Shown here piece by piece: positions 43,771 through 52,020 of a DNA stretch of 64,000 bases. Within the stretch, counting starts at the first letter, position 1. Each line of letters begins with the position of its first letter. Below the pieces are notes generated by a model that had not been told where the DNA came from, made no database searches, and worked only from the letters and a program-made list of their open reading frames with translations. The position numbers and the translations under genes were made by a program. Source of the DNA: Bacillus sp. NTK071 (lineage in GTDB: Bacteria > Bacillota > Bacilli > Bacillales > Guptibacillaceae); assembly GCF_017303315.1 (NCBI RefSeq), contig NZ_JAFKOI010000001.1, forward strand, positions 186,001 through 250,000, written 5' to 3'.

Positions 43771-45111
43771 GTGAAAAAAATCCTAATTGCAAACCGTGGC
43801 GAAATCGTAGAACGAGTTATAAGAACATGTAGCAGGCTTGGTATTGAGACGGTTGCTGTTTATTCAAGTGCAGACAAAGATCTCCCATATGTAAAACGCG
43901 CAACGAGAGCATATGAAATCGGTGATCCACCTGCTGCGAAATCCTACTTAAATCAGGATGTTATTTTGAAAATCGCTCAGGATGAGAATGTTGATGCAAT
44001 TCATCCAGGATATGGATTTCTTTCAGAGAATGCATCCTTTGTGAGGAAAGTAGAGGAGCAAGGTATTGCGTTTATTGGCCCATCAGCAGAAGTTGTTGAA
44101 TCAATGGGGGATAAGATAACCGCAAGAAAAACAATGATAGAAGCCGGTGTTCCTGTTGTACCAGGCAGTGCTGAGATTGAAGATGTAACAGCAGCTATAT
44201 CATATGCAAATGAAATAGGCTATCCAATTATGTTAAAAGCAGCAGCTGGCGGAGGCGGCATCGGTATGCAACGCTGTGAGAATGACCAGCAACTTGAAAA
44301 GGCATTCGCGTCCAGTCAGAATAGAGCGAAGGCTTATTTTGGTAATGGAGCTATGTTTGTTGAGAAGTTTATCGACCAGGCTCGGCATATCGAAGTTCAA
44401 ATTGTTGGAGATAAACAAGGTAATATTGTTCATCTTTATGAGAGAGACTGCTCGATACAGCGAAGAAACCAGAAGGTTCTTGAGGAAACACCATCCCCAT
44501 TTATATCAAGTGAAACTAGGTCAAAAATAGGTGAAGCTGCTATAGCAGCAGCAGAGCATGTGGATTATACAAATGCTGGAACTGTAGAATTTGTGATGGA
44601 TCAAAATGAGAATTTCTACTTCCTTGAAATGAATACGCGGTTACAGGTCGAACATCCAATCACTGAAGAAACAACTGGAGTCGATTTAGTTGAATGGCAG
44701 CTTCTTGTAGCAGAAGGCCGATCCCTTCCGTTAAAGCAGGAGGACATATTGCCAACGGGTCATAGTATTGAATTCAGATTGTATGCAGAAGACCCAACGA
44801 CGTTTATGCCATCACCAGGAAAGATAGAAACACTTCATTTTCCGGAAATGGAGAATGTTCGGATTGATTCAGGTTATGAGAGCGGGTCAAGCGTCTCTCC
44901 ATTCTATGATCCGATGATTGCGAAAATCATTGTAAAGGGCTCAACACGAGATGAGGCAATCAAAACCGGTCAAGCATTTTTTGAAGACTTTTCATTAACG
45001 GGGATTAAACAAAATGGTCCTCTCTTTGCACAACTACTAGCAGAAGAGAAGTTTAAGCAAGGAGATTATTCAACGGCTTATTTAGCTGAGAATCTTACAG
45101 TCAAAAAATAA
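43771..45111 (+). CDS. Biotin carboxylase subunit of acyl-CoA carboxylase
   Basis: A 446-residue biotin carboxylase of AccC type: ATP-dependent carboxylation of biotin on the carrier protein. It has KKILIANRGEIVERVIR at the start, the glycine-rich KAAAGGGGIGMQ loop, HLYERDCSIQRRNQK and MNTRLQVEHPITE. As the first gene of a three-gene unit with a tiny carrier and a carboxyltransferase, it most resembles YngH of B. subtilis rather than the fatty-acid AccC. GTG 43771 follows GAGAGGAG. A possible promoter is TTGAAA at 43685 with TATGAT at 43710, spacing 19. Confidence 0.9.
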   Translation: MKKILIANRGEIVERVIRTCSRLGIETVAVYSSADKDLPYVKRATRAYEIGDPPAAKSYLNQDVILKIAQDENVDAIHPGYGFLSENASFVRKVEEQGIAFIGPSAEVVESMGDKITARKTMIEAGVPVVPGSAEIEDVTAAISYANEIGYPIMLKAAAGGGGIGMQRCENDQQLEKAFASSQNRAKAYFGNGAMFVEKFIDQARHIEVQIVGDKQGNIVHLYERDCSIQRRNQKVLEETPSPFISSETRSKIGEAAIAAAEHVDYTNAGTVEFVMDQNENFYFLEMNTRLQVEHPITEETTGVDLVEWQLLVAEGRSLPLKQEDILPTGHSIEFRLYAEDPTTFMPSPGKIETLHFPEMENVRIDSGYESGSSVSPFYDPMIAKIIVKGSTRDEAIKTGQAFFEDFSLTGIKQNGPLFAQLLAEEKFKQGDYSTAYLAENLTVKK

Positions 45112-45133
45112 ACAAAGAAAAGGAATGATAGAT

Positions 45134-45346
45134 ATGCAAGAAGTAAAAGCATCAATGGCAGGAACAGTATTAAATGTAATGGTAGCAGAAGGAGATTCAA
45201 TTACTTCCGGTCAGGAACTCGTTATGCTTGAATCAATGAAAATGGAGATTCCCATTGAAGGAGTAGAAGATGGCACTGTAGCGGAAGTGAGTGTTTCGAT
45301 CGGAGATTTTGTTAACGAAGGTGATGTACTAGTTAAGATTAAGTAG
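45134..45346 (+). CDS. Stand-alone biotinyl domain (YngHB-like carrier)
   Basis: A 70-residue protein that is only a biotinyl/lipoyl domain. The biotinylation motif is ESMKMEI with the acceptor lysine near residue 37. It carries CO2 between the biotin carboxylase upstream and the carboxyltransferase downstream. ATG 45134 is eight bases from AAAGGA; ATG 45125 is too close. Confidence 0.9.
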   Translation: MQEVKASMAGTVLNVMVAEGDSITSGQELVMLESMKMEIPIEGVEDGTVAEVSVSIGDFVNEGDVLVKIK

Positions 45347-45400
45347 GAATCTATGCTGAACGAGCGCTCGATCTAAATGGAAATTGAAGGAGGATTCTTA

Positions 45401-46933
45401 ATGAACCATCTTGAAGAAATGTTGCAAACAAAAGCGAACGAGATTGAATCTGGTGGTGCAGATAAATACCATCAGAAGCTTAAAGAAACGAATAAACTCT
45501 TTGTACGTGATCGCCTGAACCTCTTGTTTGATAATGGACAGTATACAGAAGATGGTAAATTTGCGAATAACCATGCAAGTGACCTTCCTGCGGACGGTGT
45601 TGTAACTGCGATCGGTAAGGTGAATGGCGAAAAGGTTTGTGTTATGGCAAATGATTCAACTGTAAAAGCTGGCTCGTGGGGTGCTAGAACAGTAGAAAAA
45701 ATCATTCGCATTCAAGAAACAGCAATGAACCTTAAGGTTCCACTTCTTTACCTCGTAGATTCGGCAGGGGCACGTATTACTGATCAGCTTGAAATGTTTC
45801 CCAATCGACGTGGTGCAGGTAGAATCTTTCATAACCAAGTAAAAATGTCTGGAATGGTTCCTCAAGTTTGCCTTCTATTTGGTCCATCTGCAGCAGGCGG
45901 TGCATACATACCAGCTTTCTGTGACATTGTGATCATGGTTGATAAAAATGCTTCCATGTATCTTGGGTCACCGAGAATGGCTGAAAAGGTAATTGGTGAA
46001 AAAGTGACGCTTGAACAGATGGGTGGAGCTAGAATGCACTGCAGTACAAGTGGGTGCGGTGATGTTCTTGCTGAAAATGAAGAACATGCCATCGAACTGG
46101 GAAGAGCCTATCTTAGTTATTTTCCGGGGAATTTCAATAAAAGAACACCTCGTCTAGAAGGAACGCTACCTTCTCTAGAGAAATCAATTACTGACATTGT
46201 ACCTGAGAATCAAAATGCTCCATTCAATATGTATGATTTAATTGATGCGCTAGTTGACGGAGAAAGTTTTTTTGAAATGAAGAAGCTTTTTGCTCCTGAA
46301 TTGATAACAGGGTTCGCTAGAATTGATGGGCGTGTTGTTGGTCTCATTGCAAATCAGCCGAAGGTAAAAGGCGGCGTTCTATTCGTCGATTCTGCTGATA
46401 AAGGGGCGAAATTCATTCAACTCTGTGATGCGTATCATATTCCACTTGTTTTTCTAGCTGATGTACCAGGATTTATGATTGGAACAAAAGTCGAGACGGC
46501 TGGAATTATCCGACACGGTGCGAAATTAATTGCAGCTATGAGCTCTGCTACAGTTCCAAAAATCTCTGTTGTTGTTAGAAAAGCATACGGTGCTGGGCTA
46601 TACGCTATGGCTGGGCCAGCATTTGAACCAGACTGCTGCATCGCGCTGCCAACTGCACAAATTGCGGTAATGGGACCAGAGGCTGCGGTGAATGCAGTAT
46701 ACGCTAATAAAATTAATGCCATTGAAGATCCGAAAGAACGGATAGAATATGTGAAAGCAAAACATCAAGAATACAAAGAGCACATTGATATTTATAAACT
46801 TGCTTCAGAGCTAATTGTTGATGACATTGTACCTGGCAGTGAACTTCGGGAAGTGCTAGTGGATCGTTTATCGTATTATGAGGCAAAAGATGTACCTTCT
46901 CCAGATAAAAAGCATCCAGTCTATCCTGTATAG
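45401..46933 (+). CDS. Acyl-CoA carboxylase carboxyltransferase subunit (YngE-like)
   Basis: A 510-residue carboxyltransferase of the propionyl/methylcrotonyl-CoA carboxylase beta family. It transfers CO2 from biotin to an acyl-CoA. Two crotonase-like halves are visible: the N-terminal one with FGPSAAGGAYIPAF and the C-terminal one with FLADVPGFMIGTKVE and YGAGLYAMAGPAFEPD. The MGGARMHCSTSGCGD stretch is typical of methylcrotonyl-type members. The acyl specificity cannot be read with confidence. ATG 45401 follows GAAGGAGG. A terminator ends the unit. Confidence 0.9.
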   Translation: MNHLEEMLQTKANEIESGGADKYHQKLKETNKLFVRDRLNLLFDNGQYTEDGKFANNHASDLPADGVVTAIGKVNGEKVCVMANDSTVKAGSWGARTVEKIIRIQETAMNLKVPLLYLVDSAGARITDQLEMFPNRRGAGRIFHNQVKMSGMVPQVCLLFGPSAAGGAYIPAFCDIVIMVDKNASMYLGSPRMAEKVIGEKVTLEQMGGARMHCSTSGCGDVLAENEEHAIELGRAYLSYFPGNFNKRTPRLEGTLPSLEKSITDIVPENQNAPFNMYDLIDALVDGESFFEMKKLFAPELITGFARIDGRVVGLIANQPKVKGGVLFVDSADKGAKFIQLCDAYHIPLVFLADVPGFMIGTKVETAGIIRHGAKLIAAMSSATVPKISVVVRKAYGAGLYAMAGPAFEPDCCIALPTAQIAVMGPEAAVNAVYANKINAIEDPKERIEYVKAKHQEYKEHIDIYKLASELIVDDIVPGSELREVLVDRLSYYEAKDVPSPDKKHPVYPV

Positions 46934-46942
46934 AACCAGAGT

Positions 46943-46977
46943 AAATCCCTTAACTTAACTGTTAAGGGATTTTTTTA
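46943..46977 (+). terminator. Terminator after the carboxylase operon
   Basis: AAATCCCTTAAC pairs with GTTAAGGGATTT around TTAACT, followed by further T residues. Confidence 0.92.
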
Positions 46978-47050
46978 AATAAAGATGAAATACATATGCT
47001 AAACTTTAAGAAATGCAAGTTTCATTCGACCTATAAAGGTGGAGATAACG

Positions 47051-47929
47051 TTGAGGATAACGATAATAGGAGCTGGATCCATCGGATTGCTTTTAGCTGC
47101 AAAATTTACAATGTCGAATCATAATGTGACTGTTGTTTGCCACAAGGTTCAACAAGCCAATAAATTAAAAGCAGAAGGCATTCATTATAGAGGGACTCAT
47201 GTCCGTCAAGTTTCAGTTCAATCAACATCTGTCCTTCAAGATGGCAAAGTAGATTTACTTATCATAGCTGTGAAATCACAACACGTTTCCTCTGTTGTTG
47301 AAACAATCAATGAGGTGTTTGGAGATGATATTCCAGATATGCTTTTCATTCAGAATGGGATGGGGCATATTCAGCATCTTAAGTCTATATCTCACAATAT
47401 CTTAGTTGGGGTTATTAATCATGGAGCAAAAAAGCTTGATGATGTGACTGTACTACATACAGGAGAGGGCGCTATTGAAGTAAGTACTTATCGAGGAGTA
47501 CCGATATCATTACATCATTTTTCAAGTGAAGACTTCCCAATTTATTATGTAAAAGACTGGTATCATATGCTAGCTAGAAAGCTCGTAGTGAACTGTGCAA
47601 TCAATCCATTAACCGGAATCTTTGGTATAGATAATGGCGAATTGCTAACGAATGCAAGGTTTTACACGATATTAAGAGAATTAGTTAGAGAATCCTCTCA
47701 AGTGCTCGGACTAAACTATGAAGAGGCTCTTAGGAATGTTCAAGCTGTATGCAGCCAAACGGCAAGGAATACTTCATCTATGCTAGCTGATTTAAATGGT
47801 GGGCGCTTAACTGAAATTGATGCGATTACCGGAGTTATTCTTAAGCAAGCAGAATTAAAGGGGTTAGATGTTCCTTATTCGAGATTGGTATTTGACGGAA
47901 TTAAAGGGCTTGAGAAGATGAGAAACTAA
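47051..47929 (+). CDS. panE: 2-dehydropantoate 2-reductase PanE (YlbQ)
   Basis: A 292-residue NADPH-dependent ketopantoate reductase of pantothenate synthesis. It shows the Rossmann motif IIGAGSIGLLLAAKF at residues 5-19, the FIQNGMGH segment, and the C-terminal NCAINPLTGIF and NRSSML-like NTSSMLADLNGGRLTEID region. TTG 47051 is set by AAAGGTGGAG about six bases upstream; GTG 47039 lies inside that site. The next gene starts 18 bases downstream. Confidence 0.93.
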   Translation: MRITIIGAGSIGLLLAAKFTMSNHNVTVVCHKVQQANKLKAEGIHYRGTHVRQVSVQSTSVLQDGKVDLLIIAVKSQHVSSVVETINEVFGDDIPDMLFIQNGMGHIQHLKSISHNILVGVINHGAKKLDDVTVLHTGEGAIEVSTYRGVPISLHHFSSEDFPIYYVKDWYHMLARKLVVNCAINPLTGIFGIDNGELLTNARFYTILRELVRESSQVLGLNYEEALRNVQAVCSQTARNTSSMLADLNGGRLTEIDAITGVILKQAELKGLDVPYSRLVFDGIKGLEKMRN

Positions 47930-47947
47930 TGAAGGGAGTGTACTTAA

Positions 47948-48331
47948 ATGGAAAACGTTCTAGCGTGGATCGTGGCTACTGCTGTAACCTTACCACTTCT
48001 CGCCTGGTACCTTGTGTACATTGTGACTGTCAAAATGACCCGGAAGAAAAAATTTTCGTTTCGTCTGGCAGTGGATATCTCGACGATTTTTTTCATTCTA
48101 AGCGTGCATTTCATCATCGTAGAATTATTTGGTCACTCCTTTTTATGGGTGATTTTACTTCTAATGGTAGGTGCGGCAGTAGGATTTACAGTTCTTCACT
48201 GGAAAACAAAAGAAGACATTCACATTCACAAGATTATTAAAGGAGCGTGGCGTTTTAATTTCTTATTGTTTTCAACTTCCTATATCGTTCTATTGCTTAT
48301 TGGGTTAGTACACCGTATCATAACGGTCTAA
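47948..48331 (+). CDS. DUF3397 membrane protein
   Basis: A 127-residue polytopic protein with four hydrophobic segments and the basic TRKKKFSFRLAVDIST loop, typical of the DUF3397 family found between panE and bshC in Bacillaceae. Function is unknown. The ATG follows AGGGAGTG. A second reading frame over the same bases has no such features. Confidence 0.85.
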   Translation: MENVLAWIVATAVTLPLLAWYLVYIVTVKMTRKKKFSFRLAVDISTIFFILSVHFIIVELFGHSFLWVILLLMVGAAVGFTVLHWKTKEDIHIHKIIKGAWRFNFLLFSTSYIVLLLIGLVHRIITV

Positions 48332-48347
48332 CTCATAAGCTTTTTTT

Positions 48348-48376
48348 TTGGTAGGCGTCCGGAAGTTTGATATACT
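48348..48376 (+). promoter_or_regulatory. Probable sigma-A promoter of bshC
   Basis: TTGGTA at 48348-48353 and TATACT at 48371-48376 with a 17-base spacer; the bshC ATG is about 58 bases downstream. Confidence 0.65.
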
Positions 48377-48433
48377 AACTAAGGATTAAAAAGGCGGAGT
48401 TCCGCATTTGTGTCAAGAAAGGAAGAAATTTTA

Positions 48434-50056
48434 ATGAAACTCACTGAAACATTCCTTCCAGGATCAAATGTAATTGCAACAGATTACATCGCTGAGAAGA
48501 AAAACATCTCGGCTTTTTTTGACTATACATATCAGGATTCAACATCATATGAAGACAGATATAGGGAGCTGATGGAACGTGATTACGATCGTAAGTCTTT
48601 AACGGCTCATCTGAAAACATTCAATGCGAAGTATGATGCTAATGAGCGTGCGATGAAAAACATAGATCGTTTAAACCAGGCCGATGCAGTCACGATCGTG
48701 GCGGGACAGCAGGCTGGAGTCTTAACAGGACCTCTTTATACAATTAACAAAGCTCTATCAGTCATTAAACTTGCTGAAGAGAAAGAGGAAGCGCTTGGTG
48801 TACCTGTTATACCTCTATTCTGGGTTGCTGGTGAGGATCATGATTACCATGAAGTGAATCATATCTTCACGTATGATAAGAACCGTGAGAAAAAAGAGGC
48901 TGTTACTCAAAAGCAATTTACGAAGCAAGCATTATCTGACATAGCACTTGATCAAGAAAAGCTCGACGCTTGGACAAAGGAGATGCTTCAACGTTTTGGG
49001 GAAACTTCTTTTACAAAGGATCTTCAGAAATGGCTTGAAGATGTGACAAATAAGTCCAATACATTTGTAGATCATTTTTGTTTCATGATGTCAGAGCTAT
49101 TCTCTAAGCACGGACTTGTGCTTGTGGATTCTGGCAATACTGAGTTTCGTGAACTACAGGTTGATGCTTTTAAGAAGATGATTGATCACAATGAGGCGAT
49201 TAATGAAGCAGTCATAAAGCAGGCCGCTCAGCTTAAAGATCAAGGCTATCCAATTGGTGTAGAGCTTGACGAGCGCCAGGCAAATTTGTTTGCGCAAGTT
49301 AAAGGAGAACGGATTCTTCTAGAAAGAAACGGAGCTGGGTTTGAAGGCAAATCTGCCGCAGCGACTTTCACGAGAGATGACTTGCTCGAGCTTGCTCATT
49401 ATCATCCAGATGAATTAAGCAATAACGTTGTAACTCGTCCAATTATGCAGGATGCTATGTTTCCTGTGCTCTCGTTTGTTGCGGGTCCAGGAGAGCTAGC
49501 TTACTGGGCACTACTAAAGCCTGCCTTCCGAATTTTTGATTTTAAGATGCCTGTTATCGTTCCTCGTTTAACATTTACGTTTGTTGAACGTCACATCCAA
49601 AAGCATTTATCTGACCTGTCACTAACGATTGAAGATGTATTAAAATCAGGTATTACATCTTTCAAAGACAACTATGTTAGTGATCTAGATGATGTAGGGA
49701 TAGGTAGTACATTTAAAGATGCGAAAGCGAAAGTAGAAAGCATTCATCAGGAACTTCAAGATCTTACAAAGATAGTAGATAGTGGTCTTGAAAGCTACGC
49801 AGAGAAAAACGGACGTTTTCTTCAAAGGCAGCTTGATCTTCTTCAACATAAACTATACAGCTCAATTGAATACAAACATGAAAATGATCTATCCAAATTC
49901 GATGAGATTGGACTTGCCTTAAAACCAAATGGCGCACCGCAAGAAAGAAAATGGAATGCCGTCTACTTTTTAAACTGGCATGGACCGGATTTTGTTGATC
50001 GCCTAATGGAGCTTGATTTAACCTTTAATGAAAAACATAAAGTGGTTATTTTATGA
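48434..50056 (+). CDS. bshC: Bacillithiol biosynthesis cysteine-adding enzyme BshC
   Basis: A 540-residue protein that adds cysteine to glucosaminyl-malate, the last step of bacillithiol synthesis. Typical segments are VTIVAGQQAGVLTGPLYTINKA, PLFWVAGEDHDYHEVNH and the C-terminal coiled coil followed by ERKWNAVYFLNWHG. The start at 48434 gives a family-like N-terminus, with AAAGGAAG about ten bases upstream. It corresponds to yllA. A terminator separates it from mraZ. Confidence 0.95.
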   Translation: MKLTETFLPGSNVIATDYIAEKKNISAFFDYTYQDSTSYEDRYRELMERDYDRKSLTAHLKTFNAKYDANERAMKNIDRLNQADAVTIVAGQQAGVLTGPLYTINKALSVIKLAEEKEEALGVPVIPLFWVAGEDHDYHEVNHIFTYDKNREKKEAVTQKQFTKQALSDIALDQEKLDAWTKEMLQRFGETSFTKDLQKWLEDVTNKSNTFVDHFCFMMSELFSKHGLVLVDSGNTEFRELQVDAFKKMIDHNEAINEAVIKQAAQLKDQGYPIGVELDERQANLFAQVKGERILLERNGAGFEGKSAAATFTRDDLLELAHYHPDELSNNVVTRPIMQDAMFPVLSFVAGPGELAYWALLKPAFRIFDFKMPVIVPRLTFTFVERHIQKHLSDLSLTIEDVLKSGITSFKDNYVSDLDDVGIGSTFKDAKAKVESIHQELQDLTKIVDSGLESYAEKNGRFLQRQLDLLQHKLYSSIEYKHENDLSKFDEIGLALKPNGAPQERKWNAVYFLNWHGPDFVDRLMELDLTFNEKHKVVIL

Positions 50057-50084
50057 AATTCAAAATAAATGAATCGTTTTAAAT

Positions 50085-50113
50085 AAAAATCCTGCTGAAC
50101 AGCAGGATTTTTG
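50085..50113 (+). terminator. Terminator after bshC
   Basis: AAAAATCCTGCT pairs with AGCAGGATTTTT around GAAC; A and T runs flank the stem. Confidence 0.92.
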
Positions 50114-50117
50114 TGTT

Positions 50118-50193
50118 GTGGTACGAATTAATTTTTTAGTGGTGAAAAGTGGGGAGTTGTGGTAACTTAGAGGTAGAAAGTGGGAGAGGTGGA
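50118..50193 (+). promoter_or_regulatory. MraZ-box array upstream of mraZ
   Basis: GTGG occurs at 50118, 50139, 50149, 50159, 50180 and 50189, with a GAGG at 50170: direct repeats at about 10 or 21 bases, one face of the helix. AAAGTGGGG (50146-50154) and AAAGTGGGA (50177-50185) are the best copies. MraZ proteins bind such phased TGG repeats and control their own cluster. The promoter itself is not clear. Confidence 0.7.
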
Positions 50194-50200
50194 GAAAGCC

Positions 50201-50632
50201 ATGTTTATGGGGGAATATCAGCATACTGTTGATGAAAAAGGCAGAATGATTATTCCCGCTAAGTTTCGTGAAGAACTTGGTGAAACCTTCGTCTTAACCC
50301 GCGGGCTAGATAAATGTATTTTTGGCTATCCGATGAATGAATGGGAAGTCCTCGAAGAGAAAATGAAGACACTTCCTTTTACAAAGAAAGATGCTCGTGC
50401 TTTTACCCGATTCTTTTTCTCTGGTGCTACTGAATGCCAATTGGATAAACAGGGCAGGGTAAACATTGCAGGTACTTTACGTCAATATGCCGGTCTTGAA
50501 AAAGAATGCGTTGTTATTGGTGTATCGAACAGGCTTGAAATTTGGAATAAGTCAGTTTGGGAAGAGTATTTCAATGCCTCAGAAGAATCGTTTTCTGAGA
50601 TCGCGGAAAGCATGATGGATTTCGATTTGTAG
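50201..50632 (+). CDS. mraZ: Transcriptional regulator MraZ
   Basis: A 143-residue protein with two AbrB-like SpoVT half-domains ([22 protein letters not shown] and [22 protein letters not shown]). It forms a ring-shaped DNA-binding oligomer that represses the division and wall cluster. ATG 50201 follows GGTGGAG; the GTG at 50180 is inside the operator array. It heads the mraZ-rsmH-ftsL-pbpB cluster. Confidence 0.96.
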   Translation: MFMGEYQHTVDEKGRMIIPAKFREELGETFVLTRGLDKCIFGYPMNEWEVLEEKMKTLPFTKKDARAFTRFFFSGATECQLDKQGRVNIAGTLRQYAGLEKECVVIGVSNRLEIWNKSVWEEYFNASEESFSEIAESMMDFDL

Positions 50633-50666
50633 AAGATCAATATGGAATGAAGGTTAAGGTGTAGCG

Positions 50667-51596
50667 ATGTTTGAACACATTACAGTACTTAAAGAAGAAG
50701 CAGTAGATGCATTAAATATTAAAGAGGACGGCATTTATGTCGATTGTACGCTTGGTGGCGGTGGCCATTCGAAAGCGATACTGGACAAGCTCACTACAGG
50801 GCACCTGTATGCATTTGACCAGGACCAGTGGGCAATTGATAATGCCAAAACAACACTAGCAGGGTTTGAAAGCAAGCTGACCGTCATTGAACGGAATTTC
50901 AGCTTTATTAAAGAGGCGCTTTCTGACCTTGGTATTGACGGTGTTGACGGCATTTTGTTTGATCTCGGTGTTTCCTCTCCGCAGCTTGATAAAGGCGAAC
51001 GGGGGTTTAGTTATCAGCATGACGCACAGCTTGATATGAGGATGGATCAATCTTCCAGTTTATCAGCTTATGAAGTAGTGAATGAGTGGGAGTACGAACG
51101 CCTCGTCTCGATTTTTTTCAAATTTGGTGAAGAAAAGTTTTCAAAACAAATCGCTCGCAAAATTGAAAAAGCAAGAGACCTTAAACCGATCGAAACCACA
51201 TTCGAGCTAGTTGATATTATTAAGGATGCAATCCCAGCTCCTGCGAGAAGGAAAGGGGGACACCCGGCTAAACGGATTTTTCAAGCCATTCGAATTGCAG
51301 TAAATGATGAGCTTAAAGTATTCGAACAAGCTCTCATTGATGGCATGTCCATCTTGAATCCAGGCGGTCGAATCAGTGTCATTACGTTCCATTCTCTTGA
51401 AGATCGAATCTGTAAGACGACAATGAAGGAAGCAGCTTCAGGACCAGAACTTCCACCTGGAATGCCGATTATTCCGGATGCATATCAGCCTGAAATGAAG
51501 CTAGTGACAAGGAAGCCAATTCTACCATCTGAAGAAGAGCAAGAAGTAAATCGACGCGCAAGATCAGCCAAACTTCGCGTAGCAGAGAAAGCGTAA
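50667..51596 (+). CDS. rsmH: 16S rRNA (cytosine1402-N4)-methyltransferase RsmH
   Basis: A 309-residue SAM-dependent methyltransferase (MraW) acting on C1402 of 16S rRNA. The SAM motif is [12 protein letters not shown] near residues 24-35, followed by [15 protein letters not shown] and [15 protein letters not shown]. The ATG follows AAGGTGTAGCG. It is of normal length and lies 34 bases after mraZ. Confidence 0.97.
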   Translation: MFEHITVLKEEAVDALNIKEDGIYVDCTLGGGGHSKAILDKLTTGHLYAFDQDQWAIDNAKTTLAGFESKLTVIERNFSFIKEALSDLGIDGVDGILFDLGVSSPQLDKGERGFSYQHDAQLDMRMDQSSSLSAYEVVNEWEYERLVSIFFKFGEEKFSKQIARKIEKARDLKPIETTFELVDIIKDAIPAPARRKGGHPAKRIFQAIRIAVNDELKVFEQALIDGMSILNPGGRISVITFHSLEDRICKTTMKEAASGPELPPGMPIIPDAYQPEMKLVTRKPILPSEEEQEVNRRARSAKLRVAEKA

Positions 51597-51631
51597 AGAG
51601 ACAAATAAGAGAAGGTGTAAGGGGGAAAACA

Positions 51632-52000
51632 ATGAGTAACCTGGCGTATAAGTATCAACAGCAGCAAACACAGAAAAAGCAAGTTGAGGTAAAGCAACAA
51701 TCGGTATATATTGAACGTGGTCGTATAACTAAAGGAGAGAAATTGCTCTGGATGATGCTTGTACTTGCGTTTGTGACAGCGTCTATTTTTATGGTTTCGA
51801 ATTATGCATCCATCTACAATTTGAATACGAGCATTCAAAAAGTGGAATCTGAGCAGCGTGCTCAATTGAAACAGAATGAAGAATTGCAGGTTCAAGTAAC
51901 AGAGTTAAGTGCACCAGATCGAATTATGGATATTGCCCAGAATGAATTAGGCATGAAGCTAAATGATCAAAACGTAGAAGTAGTCAACAAGGGATCATAA
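51632..52000 (+). CDS. ftsL: Cell division protein FtsL
   Basis: A 122-residue bitopic protein: a cytoplasmic N-terminus rich in Gln and Lys, one membrane helix (about residues 37-58), and an extracytoplasmic coiled coil of about 45 residues. The C-terminal RIMDIAQNELGMKL is characteristic. It joins DivIC and DivIB in the divisome. The ATG follows AAGGGGG. Confidence 0.93.
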   Translation: MSNLAYKYQQQQTQKKQVEVKQQSVYIERGRITKGEKLLWMMLVLAFVTASIFMVSNYASIYNLNTSIQKVESEQRAQLKQNEELQVQVTELSAPDRIMDIAQNELGMKLNDQNVEVVNKGS

Positions 52001-52020
52001 TTTCGGAGGTTTGCACTGAA

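Noticed and set aside
47929-48240. 103-codon ORF in another frame over the DUF3397 gene
   Set aside because: Cys/Ser/Arg-rich out-of-frame translation; the frame starting at 47948 has the ribosome binding site and four membrane helices.
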